Of a stretch of 64,000 nucleotides of DNA, positions 27,780 through 39,650 are shown one piece after another (the stretch's first letter is position 1; each line of letters starts with the position of its first letter). The notes below the pieces were generated by a model, which was given only the letters and a program-made list of their open reading frames with translations, was not told where the DNA came from and searched no databases. The DNA is from Heliopora coerulea (taxonomy: Eukaryota; Cnidaria; Anthozoa; Scleralcyonacea; Helioporidae). The stretch covers positions 583,001-647,000 of the forward strand of contig JASJOG010000104.1 in assembly GCA_030142905.1 (NCBI GenBank), read 5' to 3'. The position numbers were made by a program, and so were the translations under genes.

Positions 27780-30700
27780 AAACCATCCGGTTTTGGACGA
27801 TTTTTCCGCCAATTTCAACGTTTCGAAATAAGCTCAGAATATGAAAGATTAGACAAAAGAAACTAGTTTGGCAGTGTTTTCAGTCATTCCAAGGTAAAAT
27901 TTAATGGAATTTTTCTGCGGGAAAAATTTGGCAAAAAAGTAAAGGGGTTAACCCACGATTATTGACGATTTTTCGCTTACTATAAAAGTTTCGAAATAAG
28001 CTGAGAATATGAAAGATTAGCTAAAAGAAACTAGTATGGAATTTATTTGAGTGATTTTAACGAAGAATTTGTGGGAATTGTTTTGGTGTAAAAATTTGAA
28101 TAAAAGAAAAGACGTTAACCCACGGTTTTTGACGATTTTTCGACCAATTTCAAACTTTCGAAATAAGGCGAAAATATGAAAGTTTAGGGCGAATAAGATA
28201 GTTGTGGCCATATTTCAGGGACTTTACAGTAATATTTGAGATGATTTTTGAGGTCGAAAAATTTCACCAAAAAGTAAAGAGGTTAACCCACGGTTTTTGG
28301 CGAATTTTCGACCAATTTCAAACTTTCGAAATAAGGCGAAAATATGAAAGTTTAGGGCGAATAAGATAGTTGTGGCCATATTTCAGGGACTTTACAGTAA
28401 TATTTGAGATGATTTTTGAGGTCGAGAAATTTCACCAAAAAGTAAAGGGGTTAACCTACGGTTTTTGACGAATTTTGAACCAATTTCAAACTTTCGAAGA
28501 AATGCGAAAATATGAACGTTTAGGGCGAATAAGATAGTTGTGGCCATATTTCAGGGACTTTACAGTAATATTTGAGATGATTTTTTAAGTCGAAAAATTT
28601 CACCAAAAAGTAAAGGGGTTAACCCACGGTTTTTGACGAATTTTCGACCAATTTCAAACTTCCGAAGAAATGCGAAAATATGAAAGTTTAGGGCGAATAA
28701 GATAGTTGTGGCCATATATCAGGGACTTTACAGTAATATTTGAGATGATTTTTGAGTTCGAAAAATTGCACCAAATAGTAAAGGGGTTAACCCAAAGTTT
28801 TTGATGAATTTTAGACTAATGTCAAACTTTCGAAATAAGGCGAAAATATGAAAGTTTAGGGCGAATAAGATAGTTGTGGCCATATTTCAGGGACTTTACA
28901 GTAATATTTGAGATGATTTTTGAGGTCGAGAAATTTCACCAAAAAGTAAAGGGGTTAACCCACGGTTTTTGGCGATTTTTCAACCAATTTCAAACTTTCG
29001 AAATAAGGCGAAAATATGAAAGTTTAGTGCGAATAATATAGTTGTGGCCATATTTCAGGGACTTTACAGTAATATTTGAGATGATTTTTGAGGTTGAAAA
29101 ATTTCACCAAAAAGTAAAGAGGTTAACCCACGGTTTTTGACGAATTTTCGACCAATTTCAAACTTTCGAAATAAGGCGAAAATATGAAAGTTTAGGGCGA
29201 ATAAGATAGTTGTGGCCATATTTCAGGGACTTTACAGTAATATTTGAGATGATTTTTGAGGTCGAGAAATTTCACCAAAAAGTAAAGGGGTTAACCCACG
29301 GTTTTTGGCGATTTTTCAACCAATTTCAAATTTCGAAATAATTCGAAAATATGAAAGTTTAGGGCTAATAAGATAGTTGTGGCCATATTTCAGGGACTTT
29401 ACAGTATATTTGAGATGATTTTTGAGGTCGAAAAATTTCACCAAAAAGTAAAGGGGTTAACCCACGGTTTTTGGCGATTTTTCAACCAATTTCAAACTTT
29501 CGAAATAAGGCGAAAATATGAAAGTTTAGTGCGAATAATATAGTTGTGGCCATATTTCAGGGACTTTACAGTAATATTTGAGATGATTTTTGAGTTCGAA
29601 AAATTTCACCAAATAGTAAAGGGGTTAACCCAAGGTTTTTGACAAATTTAAGACCAATGTCAAACTTTCGAAGTAAGGCGAAAATATGAAAGTTTAGGGC
29701 GAATAAGATAGTTGTGGCCATATATCAGGGAGTTTACAGTAATATTTGAGATGATTTTTGAGGTCGAAAAATTTCACCAAAAAGTAAAGGGGTTACCCCA
29801 CGGTTTTTGACGATTTTTCAACCAATGTTAAACTTTCGAAATAAGGCGAAAATATGAAAGTTTAGGGCGAATAAGATAGTTGTGGCCATATTTCAGGGAC
29901 TTTAAAGTAATATTTGAGATGATTTTTGAGGTTGAAAAATTTCAGCAAAATGTAAAGGGGTTAACCCACGGTTTTTAACGAAAATTCGACCAATTTCAAA
30001 CTTTCGAAATAAGGCGAAAATATGAAAGTTTAGGGCGAATAACATAGTTGTGACCATATTTCAGGGACTTTACAGTAATATTTGAGATGATTTTTGAGGT
30101 CGAAAAATTTCACTAAAAAGTAAAGGGGTTAACCCACGGTTTTTGGCGATATTTCAAACAATTTCAAACTTTCGAAATAAGGCGGAAATATGAAAGTTTA
30201 AGGCGAATAAGATAGTTGTGGCCATATTTCAGGGACTTTACAGTATATTTGAGATGATTTTTGAGGTCGAAAAATTTCACCAAAAAGTAAAGGGGTTAAC
30301 CCACGGTTTTTGACGAATTTTCGACCAATTTCAAACTTTCGAAGAAAGGGGAAAATATGAAAGTTTAGGGCGAATAAGATAGTTGTGGCCATATTTCAGG
30401 GACTTTACAGTAATATTTGAGATGATTTTTGAGGTCGAAAAATGTCACAAAAAGTATAGGGGTTAACCCACGGTTTTTGGCGATTTTTCAACCAATTTCA
30501 AACTTTCGAAATAAGGCGAAAATATGAAAGTTTAGGGCGAATAAGATAGTTGTGGCCATATTTCAGGGACTTTACAGTAATATTTGAGAGAATTTTTGAG
30601 GTCGAAAAATTTCCCCAAAAAGTAAAGGGTGTAACCCACGGTTTTTGGCGAATTTTCGAACAATTTAAACTTTCGAAGAAGGGCGAAAATATGAAAATTT

Positions 30701-33700
30701 AGGGCGAATAAGATAGTTGTGGCCATATTTCAGGGACTTTACAGTAATATTTGAGATGATTTTTGAGGTCGAAAAATTTCACCAAAAAGTAAAGGGGTTA
30801 ACCCACGGTTTTTGACGAATTTTCGACCAATTTCAAACTTTCGAAGAAATGCGAAAATATGAAAGTTTAGGGCGAATAAGATAGTTGTGGCCATATATCA
30901 GGGACTATACAGTAATATTTGAGATGATTTTTTAGTTCTAAAAATTTCACCAAATAGTAAAGGGGTTAACCCAAGGTTTTTGACAAATTTTAGACGAATG
31001 TCAAACTTTCGATATAAGGCGAAAATATGGAAGTTTAGTGGGAATAATATAGTTGTGGCCATATTTCAGGGACTTTACAGTAATATTTGAGATGTTTTTT
31101 GAGGTCGAAAAATTTCAGCAAAAAGTGAAGGGGTTAACCACGGTTTTTGACGAATTTTCGACCAATTTCAAACTTTCGAAATAAGGCGAGAATATGAAAG
31201 TTTAGGGCGAATAAGATAGTTGTGGCAATATTTCAGGGACTTTACAGTATTATTTGAGAGGATTTTTGAGGTCGAGAAATTTCGCCAAAAAGTAAAGGTG
31301 TTAACCCACGGTTTTTGGCCATTTTTCGACCAATTTCAAACTTTCGAAATAAGGCGAAAATATGAACGTTTAGGGCGAATAAGATAGTTGTGGCCATATT
31401 TCAGGGACTTTACAGTAATATTTGAGATGATTTTTGAGGTCGAGAAATTTCACCAAAAAGTAAAGGGGTTAACCTACGGTTTTTGGCGAATTTTCGACCA
31501 ATTTCAAATTTCCAAGAAAGGCGAAAATATGAAAATTTAGGGCGAATAAGATAGTTGTGACCATATTTCTGGGACTTTACAGTAATATTTGAGATGATTT
31601 TTGAGGTCGAGAAATTTCACCAAAAAGTAAAGGGATTAACCTAAGGTTTTTGGCGATTTTTCAACCAATTTCAAACTTTCGAAATAAGGCGAAAATATGA
31701 AAGTTTAGGGCGAATAAGATAGTTGTGGCCATATTTCAGGGACTTTACAGTAATATTTGAGATGATTTTTGAGGTCGAGAAATTTCACCAAAAAGTAAAG
31801 GGGTTAACCTACGGTTTTTGGCGAATTTTCGACCAATTTCAAATTTCCAAGAAAGGCGAAAATATGAAAGTTTAGGGCTAATAAGATAGTTGTGGCCATA
31901 TTTCTGGGACTTTACAGTAATATTTGAGATGATTTTTGAGGTCGAAAAATTTCACTAAAAAGTATAGGGGTTAACCCACGGTTTTTGGCGAATTTTCGAC
32001 CAATTTCAAACTTTCGAAGAAGGGCGAAAATATGAAAATTTAGGGCGAATAAGATAGTTGTGGCCATATTTCAGGGACTTTACAGTAATATTTGAGATGT
32101 TTTTTGAGGTCGAAAAATTTCACCAAAAAGTAAAGGGGTTAACCCACGGTTTTTGACGAATTTTGAACCAATTTCAAACTTTCGAAGAAATGCGAAAATA
32201 TGAAAGTTTAGGGCGAATAAGATAGTTGTGGCCATATTTCAGGGACTTTACAGTAATATTTGAGATGATTTTTTAAGTCGAAAAATTTCACCAAAAAGTA
32301 AAGGAGTTAACCCACGGTTTTTGACGAATTTTCGACCAATTTCAAACTTCCGAAGAAATGCGAAAATATGAAAGTTTAGGGCGAATAAGATAGTTGTGGC
32401 CAAATATCAGGGACTTTACAGTAATATTTGAGATGATTTTTGAGTTCGAAAAATTGCACCAAATAGTAAAGGGGTTAACCCAAAGTTTTTGATGAATTTT
32501 AGACCAATGTCAAACTTTCGAAATAAGGCGAAAATATGAAAGTTTAGGGCGAATAAGATAGTTGTGGCCATATTTCAGGGACTTTACAGTAATATTTGAG
32601 ATGATTTTTGAGGTCGAGAAATTTCACCAAAAAGTAAAGGGGTTAACCCACGGTTTTTGGCGATTTTTCAACCAATTTCAAACTTTCGAAATAAGGCGAA
32701 AATATGAAAGTTTAGTGGGAATAATATAGTTGTGGCCATATTTCAGGGACTTTACAGTAATATTTGAGATGATTTTTGAGTTCGAAAAATTTCACCAAAT
32801 AGTAAAGGGGTTAACCCAAGGTTTTTGACAAATTTTAGACCAATGTCAAACTTTCGAAGTAAGGCGAAAATATGAAAGTTTAGGGCGAATAAGATAGTTG
32901 TGGCCATATATCAGGGAGTTTACAGTAATATTTGAGATGATTTTTGAGGTCGAAAAATTTCACCAAAAAGTAAAGGGGTTAACCCACGGTTTTTGACGAT
33001 TTTTCAACCAATGTTAAACTTTCGAAATAAGGCGAAAATATGAAAGTTTAGGGCGAATAAGATAGTTGTGGCCATATTTCAGGGACTTTAAAGTAATATT
33101 TGAGATGATTTTTGAGGTTGAAAAATTTCACTAAAAAGTAAAGGGGTTAACCCACGGTTTTTGGCGATATTTCAACCAATTTCAAACTTTCGAAATAAGG
33201 CGGAAATATGAAAGTTTAAGGCGAATAAGATAGTTGTGGCCATATTTCAGGGACTTTACAGTATATTTGAGATGATTTTTGAGGTCGAAAAATTTCACCA
33301 AAAAGTAAAGGGGTTAACCCACGGTTTTTGACGAATTTTCGACCAATTTCAAACTTTCAAAGAAAGGCGAAAATATGAAAGTTTAGGGCGAATAAGATAG
33401 TTGTGGCCATATTTCAGGGACTTTACAGTAATATTTGAGATGATTTTTGAGGTCGAAAAATGTCACAAAAAGTATAGGGGTTAACCCACGGTTTTTGGCG
33501 ATTTTTCAACCAATTTCAAACTTTCGAAATAAGGCGAAAATATGAAAGTTTAGGGCGAATAAGATAGTTGTGGCCATATTTCAGGGACTTTACAGTAATA
33601 TTTGAGATGATTTTTGAGGTCGAAAAATTTCCCCAAAAAGCAAAGGGTGTAACCCACGGTTTCTGGCGAATTTTCGACCAATTTCAAACTTTCGAAACAA

Positions 33701-34994
33701 GGCGAGAATATGAAAGTTTAGGGCGAATAAGATAGTTGTGGCCATATATCACGGACTTTACAGTAATATTTGAGATGATTTTTGAGGTCGAGAAATTTCG
33801 GCAAAAAGTAAAGGTGTTAACCCACGGTTTTTGGCCATTTTTCGACTAATTTCAAACTTTCGAAATAAGGCAAAAATATGAACGTTTAGGGCGAATAAGA
33901 TAGTTGTGGCCATATTTCAGGGACTTTACAGTAATATTTGAGATGATTTTTGAGGTCGAGAAATTTCACCAAAAAGTAAAGGGGTTAACCTACGGTTTTT
34001 GGCGAATTTTCGACCAATTTCAAATTTCCAAGAAAGGCGAAAATATGAAAATTTAGGGCGAATAAGATAGTTGTGACCATATATCAGGGACTTTACAGTT
34101 ATATTTGAGATGATTTTTGAGGTCGAGAAATTTCACCAAAAAGTAAAGGGATTAACCCAAGGTTTTTGGCGATTTTTCAACCAATTTGAAACTTTTGAAA
34201 TAAGGCAAAAATATGAAAGTTTAGGGCGAATAAGATAGTTGTGGCCTTATTTCAGGGACTTTACAGTAATATTTGAGATGATTTTTTAAGTCGAAAAATT
34301 TTATAAAATAGTAAAGGGGTTAACCCACGGTTTTTGGCGATTTTTCAACCAATTTCAAACTTTCGAAATAAGGCGGAAATATGAAAGTTTATGGCGAATA
34401 AGATAGTTGTGGCAATATTTCAGGGACTTTACAGTAATATTTGAAATGATTTTTTAAGTCGAAAAATTTCACCAAAAAGTAAAGGGGTTAAATCACGGTT
34501 TTTGACGAATTTTTAACCAATTTCAAACTTTCGAAGAAAGGCGAAAATATGAAAGTTTAGGGCGAATAAGATAGTTGTGGCCATATTTCAGGGACTTTAC
34601 AGTAATATTTGAGATGATTTTTTAAGTCGAAAAATTTCACGAAAAAGTAAAGGGTTTAACCCACGGTTTTTGACGATTTTTCTACCATATTAAAACTTCC
34701 GAAGGAATGCGAAAATATGAAAGTTTAGGGCGAATAAGATAGTTGTGGCCATATATCAGGGACTTTACAGTAATATTTGAGATGATTTTTGAGGTCGAAA
34801 AATTTCACCAAAAAAATAAAGGTGTTAACCCACGGTTTTTGACGATTTTTCAACCAATGTCAAACTTTCGAAAAAGGCGAAAATATGAAAGTTTAGGGCG
34901 AATAATATAGTTGTGGCCATATTTCAGGGACTTTACAGTAATATTTGAGATGATTTTTGAGGTCGAGAAATTTCACCAAAAAGTAAAGGGGTTA
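27780..34994. repeat. ~168-bp satellite array, left block (~43 units)
   Basis: Tandem units spaced about 168 bp (for example GGGTTAACC near 28281, 28449, 28617 and 28785). Each typical unit contains AAAGGGGTTAACCCACGG, TTTGACGA, ACTTTCGAAATAAGGCG, AAAATATGAAAGTTTAGGG, GATAGTTGTGGCCATAT and CAGGGACTTTACAG. Units are mostly above 90% alike by eye, but the first two or three (27780-28120) are a more divergent variant with AAGCTCAGAATATGAAAGATTAG. The palindrome GGGTTAACCC recurs in nearly every unit. The many 64-residue minus-strand frames starting MATTILFALNFH are repeats of one unit frame, not genes. Confidence 0.97.
34990..34994. repeat. Candidate target-site duplication of the LINE, left copy
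   Basis: GGTTA at 34990-34994 is repeated at 39651-39655 on the other side of the LINE, and the flanks join to restore a normal satellite core. Five bases is short and the motif is common in the array, so chance is possible. Confidence 0.5.
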
Positions 34995-35254
34995 TTAATA
35001 AGCTTTATTTGCATGACCTAATTACAGGTATTGCTAAGCGTAATATAAAATGTACATAAAGGAATGTAAGAGTTAAATATTAACTAATTTAACTGTATCC
35101 AAAACTACTTTAGTTAACAAAATTAATATAATCTTAAATGTATAATGTAGTATGAAATCTTAAAAAAGATATTAATACAACAGGAAAAATTGACAAAAGT
35201 GTATGTATCAAAATGTAGAGGTTCTAACATTAAAATGTAGTTATGATTTCCAGT

Positions 35255-38200
35255 TTAAGGGCTTTTGTCTCTGATATAGAAACATTTTGAAATATGCTTA
35301 GAGAATAGATTTATGATCACAGGGTCATTCAATGACATGATGTCACTCAATAATTTTTTCTTTAATTCATTGGTGGTGTTCACTTTAAAGTAGTCTTTTA
35401 AGATGTTATGCGAGTTATTTCGTAAATGTTCGTATTTCTCACATACAAATACAAAGTGAAATTCGTCTTCAACTGCACAGTTTTTGCAGCATTTACAGAT
35501 TCTCTCTTCTCGAGGAACATTTTTATAACGACCAAATTCAATTTCTAGCTTATGGTTACTCATACGAAATTTTGAGAACTGTCTTCTTTGATTGGGGTCT
35601 TTAATGATATTTAAGTATTCTTCTAAGTAATATTGTTTTTTAAATGAAGTATAAAATGATAGTTTTGTGGAGTTTTCCATTTGTTGTTTCCAAAGTGACG
35701 TATATTTATCTTTAATAGTTTCTACGAAGTCATTTATGTTTGTATCCTGAAAGAATTGTTCAAGATCTATTGTTTCGTTCATATCAGGATAGAAGTATTT
35801 CACAATGTTGACTACGTTGGAGTAAAACGAATCTTTACCGTATAAGTAAAGTCTTTTCGATAGATAAAAACTTTGTTTCGCTAAACTTGAATCAGGAAGA
35901 TGATTTATGTGGTTTATGTAAGAAAATAATCTTTTAAATATTGCAATTAATAGAGGGAATTTACCTAATTCACCTCTACTAGCAATATTGCTAGCTTTTC
36001 TGTTCACACCCAAATAGAGTTTACAAAATTTTAGATGTGCTTTCTCGGTTGATGTCTTGTCCCATTTGGTAAAATCGTTGTTGACATAGGCTCCCCAAAC
36101 CTCAGAGTTATAGAGTAAGATTGGAGATACTATGCCATCAAAGATTTTCATGGCAAGTTTTGGAGGAAGTTTGTGAAAGTCAAGATGTTTTCGAATTTTA
36201 AATAAAGCATGCAAAGCCTTTTCACTCAGCTGCTGAGTTGCAAATGAAAATTTAGTGTTCGAAGTTAGTTTCAGACCGAGATACGTGTATTCATTAGTGA
36301 TATGAATATGCTTATCTCCCAAGGTAAAGTTAAGTTGTGGTAATTTTGAGTTTTGTTTTTGTAGGATCATAACTTTGGTTTTTTCCAAATTTATATTCAT
36401 TAACCATTTTTTGCTCCATTCATGGAGAGAATCTAGACAATTTTGGAGACCAGACTTTGTTCTTGATAATATGACAAGATCATCAGCATACAGGAGGCTA
36501 CTTATTCTTGTTCCATTTGGTAAGAGAAATGGGTCTGAATTTGCTTTTTCAAATAGATTTGGAAGTTCATTTATAAATAGGTTAAAGAGAAGGGGACTTA
36601 AAACACAGCCTTGGCGAACACCTCTATTGTAAGAAAAGAATGGTGTTCTATGACCTGATATTTTCACTGCACACTGGGTATTAGAGTACAGATCTTTTAC
36701 CAGATCATAGAAGCGTCCTCCAATTCCATTCTCTAATAGTTTCAAATAAAGGCCTTTATGCCAGACTGAATCAAAGGCCTTTTTAAAATCAACAAAACAT
36801 GCATAAATTTTTTCATTATTTTGATTAACATATTTATCATGCAAAGATTTTAAAGTAAAAATATGGTCAGCAGTTCTGTTGCCAGGAATAAAACCAATTT
36901 GGGAAGGGTGTAATAGTTCTTTAGTTTTTAAAAAATTTATCAGTCTATCATTGAGGACTGAGCAAAAGAACTTCCCCAACGAGCTTGACACACATATTCC
37001 TCGATAGTTATTTGGGTCTAATTTATTCCCTGATTTAAAAATTGGCGAGATGAGACCTTCACACCATGGGCTGGGGAAGTTTCCAGACTTTAATATGGTG
37101 TTGAATAACTTAGTAAAGCCATTGGCAAGGATATCAACACTGTATTTTATCATTTCATTGTTAATTCTATCAGAATAAGCAGCTTTTTTAGATTTAATTT
37201 TCTTTGCTGCATTAATTATTTCTTCAACTGTTATTTCTGTATCAAGCCCATTGAGGAGATTTTTTGAGTTTTCAATTTGTTTAAATTTTTCAACAATTTC
37301 TTCTTGTTCTTTTGACAGTTGGTGTTCACAATGTAATTTCCCAAAATGTGAAAACCATTCAGTCTCTTTGGGTGCATTGTTTTTGGAATTTGTGTCAGTG
37401 TCAAAATCATCAGAGGAGTTCTTTAGAATTTTCCAAAAAAGATTAAAATTACTCTGACTAGCTTTTTCTAGTTCATCAATTTTGTTATTATGGAATTCCT
37501 TTTGTTTCATTTGAAGAGTTTCTTTATAGGATTTTAGAGCATCATGATAGGTTTTTCTTAATTCAGTATCGGTAGGATCATTATGTTTCAAATTGGAGAG
37601 TTTTCTTAGATGGTGTCTTTTTATTCGGCATTCTTTATCAAACCATTTCTTTTGAACAACATTGTTGATTTTTCTTCTCAGTTTACTCTTTTTGATTTTC
37701 AAACATTTTTTGGATGTCTCAAGTAAAATTTTCTGAAATTCACATAGACATTTGTTGATTCCATTCAAATCATTAGTAAAATTGGAATCAACAAATTCAT
37801 TCATTTTCTTTTGCATTTCTGGTGATCTCAATGTTTCTCTAAAATTATTTTTAGCATCATCGTTCCAAATGAATTGGTTGGGTAGTTTAGACATTTCAAT
37901 ATTACATGGACCAGTATCATGTTCCTCAATTGTTTGGCTGATATCAATCCATGTAATGATTTGACTATGGTCAGACAGGTATGTTGGAGATTTAACAACA
38001 AAATAATTAGCATTTTCAAATATTTCTTGATCACAAATTATGTAATCAACTACACTTATACCATTGTTACCATGGAAAGTGGCTCTTCCAAAAGAATCAC
38101 CTTTTGTGCGTCCATTTAAAATTCTCATGTCAGAGTTTTTACATAGGTTAATTAGATGTTTTCCATGGTTATTGATTTGGTTATCAAAGCTAAGTCTGTT

Positions 38201-38758
38201 TTTTGGTTGCAGGCAGTTTTCACTAATATCATTTATAAAAACATTTCCATCTTTGGAGATAAAGTCCTCAAGTGTACTAGTTCTTGCATTGAAATCACCA
38301 AGGAGCATTACGTTTCTTTTTGAGGCAAAGAATGCTACATCATTTTCCAATTTATCAAAAATTTCATTTTCAAAATAAACAGATTTTTCTGGTGGAATAT
38401 ATACACCACATAGGAATAGATCATTTTTAGCATTTAACATATGTTTTGAGATTTTACACCATAGCAAATTTTGAGATTTTTTTACAATTGAGACAAATTT
38501 TTCAAATTTATTTTTTGTTAGTAATGTGATACCACCTGATTTGCGGCATCCACGGTTGGTATGGGGTGTTGGAGTATCAGAGACAAAAGCTCTGAAACCT
38601 GGAATATCAACATTTGTGTTACACCAAGTTTCGTTAAGACAAAGAAAATCAATACTATTTACACGATCAATAAAGTCCTTGTTTTTAGTTTTATCACCAA
38701 GGACATTATTGTAAAGGCCATGGATATTCCATGTACTAAATGAGAGGTTTGGAGGCAT
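35255..38758 (-). CDS. LINE ORF2: endonuclease and reverse transcriptase
   Basis: Uninterrupted 1167-residue protein, expected to nick target DNA and prime reverse transcription. The N-terminal APE-type endonuclease shows N11 in STWNIHGL, E43 in LNETW, then GDFNAR, VVDYII and SDHSQI. The reverse transcriptase shows NYRGICV, QIGFIPGNRTADHIF, FVDFKKAFDSVWH, GVRQGCVLSPLLFN and YADD at residues 757-760. Near the C-terminus a Cys/His cluster, ICKCCKNC ... HFVFVC, resembles the zinc-knuckle of CR1/L2 ORF2 tails. Start is the first ATG (MPPNLSFS), just before the endonuclease. No stop or frameshift is visible, so the enzyme may be functional, though this copy lacks the element's 5' end and promoter. 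Confidence 0.95.
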   Translation of the reverse strand: MPPNLSFSTWNIHGLYNNVLGDKTKNKDFIDRVNSIDFLCLNETWCNTNVDIPGFRAFVSDTPTPHTNRGCRKSGGITLLTKNKFEKFVSIVKKSQNLLWCKISKHMLNAKNDLFLCGVYIPPEKSVYFENEIFDKLENDVAFFASKRNVMLLGDFNARTSTLEDFISKDGNVFINDISENCLQPKNRLSFDNQINNHGKHLINLCKNSDMRILNGRTKGDSFGRATFHGNNGISVVDYIICDQEIFENANYFVVKSPTYLSDHSQIITWIDISQTIEEHDTGPCNIEMSKLPNQFIWNDDAKNNFRETLRSPEMQKKMNEFVDSNFTNDLNGINKCLCEFQKILLETSKKCLKIKKSKLRRKINNVVQKKWFDKECRIKRHHLRKLSNLKHNDPTDTELRKTYHDALKSYKETLQMKQKEFHNNKIDELEKASQSNFNLFWKILKNSSDDFDTDTNSKNNAPKETEWFSHFGKLHCEHQLSKEQEEIVEKFKQIENSKNLLNGLDTEITVEEIINAAKKIKSKKAAYSDRINNEMIKYSVDILANGFTKLFNTILKSGNFPSPWCEGLISPIFKSGNKLDPNNYRGICVSSSLGKFFCSVLNDRLINFLKTKELLHPSQIGFIPGNRTADHIFTLKSLHDKYVNQNNEKIYACFVDFKKAFDSVWHKGLYLKLLENGIGGRFYDLVKDLYSNTQCAVKISGHRTPFFSYNRGVRQGCVLSPLLFNLFINELPNLFEKANSDPFLLPNGTRISSLLYADDLVILSRTKSGLQNCLDSLHEWSKKWLMNINLEKTKVMILQKQNSKLPQLNFTLGDKHIHITNEYTYLGLKLTSNTKFSFATQQLSEKALHALFKIRKHLDFHKLPPKLAMKIFDGIVSPILLYNSEVWGAYVNNDFTKWDKTSTEKAHLKFCKLYLGVNRKASNIASRGELGKFPLLIAIFKRLFSYINHINHLPDSSLAKQSFYLSKRLYLYGKDSFYSNVVNIVKYFYPDMNETIDLEQFFQDTNINDFVETIKDKYTSLWKQQMENSTKLSFYTSFKKQYYLEEYLNIIKDPNQRRQFSKFRMSNHKLEIEFGRYKNVPREERICKCCKNCAVEDEFHFVFVCEKYEHLRNNSHNILKDYFKVNTTNELKKKLLSDIMSLNDPVIINLFSKHISKCFYIRDKSP

Positions 38759-38904
38759 TGATGAAATATAGAGAATACTATAGTTATGAAGAGAGTGACT
38801 TAGTTTTCATTGGTATATCAAAATTTAAGTATTTAAGTCTATGGTTTGTTAATAAAAATAATAATAGTATAATATTATGAATGGCTCAACAATCTAGTAA
38901 GGAT

Positions 38905-39650
38905 TTAAATAACATACCGATGGAGGTCCTTTATCAGTTGACATATTTTGGCTGGGATTTCTTTTTTTTTTTCTTCTTGGTTGATAGTGGCTGCTGGATT
39001 CAGGATTTGGTAGTTATAAAGATGTTGTCTGTGGTTGGTGGGAGTTTTCCTGTAGTGGTTTGGTTGATTAAGGTTAAAGTTCTTTGGTGCATAGTGGTTT
39101 GGTGGTTGGTAGGGAGCTGGTTGCTGAGGTATATAAGGAAGAAGAGGTGGAATTCGTGGAAGCTGGGGTGCTGGTGGAGACCAGTGAGGGAATCTGGGTG
39201 GCTGGTTCATCTTCTTTCTTGGAGGATTCTTTTTGGGTGAGGTTGAGTTTTTGAAAAAAGCACGTTTCAGGTTTTGTGCAAAGCACTTAACTCCATGCAT
39301 GTTCAAGTGTTTTTTGTCCTTAAGGTAATCTTTCTTCACATTGAGGTGTTTGACGAAGGTTACATTCTTTTTTGGAGAGAGTGTTTTCTCAAGACTTTCA
39401 TTGACTGTCTTTACTCGCTTGTCTAACTCATCACTTCTAGGAAGAAGTGATGAAACTATTATGTGGCAGTCAGGGTGTTGGCTCAAGACATGTTTAACAG
39501 TGTCTTCCACATCTTTCATTAGGGTTTCATTTTGGGGTGAGTGTTCCAAGTCATTTGTACCTGTGTGGACGATGAGGGTTTTTGGTGAGGTGAAGTTCGT
39601 GGTTTCAACAGTTTTCTTTGCCTGGACAAAGGTAGGGCATTTTATGTAAT
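38905..39650 (-). pseudogene. LINE ORF1 remnant with SGNH/GDSL esterase-like domain, 5' truncated
   Basis: An open minus-strand frame runs from the LINE's 5' break to a stop at 38905; its first few residues come from satellite sequence and do not belong to it. It contains LIVHTGTNDLEHS (the G-x-N-D block III of SGNH hydrolases), SSLLPRSDELDKRV and HLNMHGVKCFAQNLKRAF (the His block near the C-terminus). A Pro/Asn/Gln-rich tail follows. The Ser-bearing block I is lost to truncation. CR1-type LINEs are known to carry such an esterase in ORF1. Confidence 0.75.

Larger units (their letters stand above)
34995..39650 (-). mobile_element. CR1/L2-like LINE inserted in the satellite, 5' truncated
   Basis: A 4656-bp minus-strand insertion breaks the satellite. 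Its 5' end (right side) starts inside an ORF1 that ends with an esterase-like domain. ORF2 follows after about 146 bp with apurinic endonuclease and reverse transcriptase. A 3' UTR of about 255 bp ends CAAATAAAGCTTATTAATAA with no poly(A). Esterase-bearing ORF1 plus APE-RT ORF2 and a non-poly(A) tail are traits of CR1/L2-group LINEs. The open 1167-residue ORF2 implies a young insertion. Confidence 0.9.

Noticed and set aside
28017..30726. Repeated 64-residue minus-strand frames starting MATTILFALNFH
   Set aside because: They are the same open frame recurring in satellite units, broken by stops in most units, with no signal or family trait.
27780..34994. CRISPR-like array
   Set aside because: Units are contiguous 168-bp repeats without unique spacers in eukaryotic DNA; this is a satellite.
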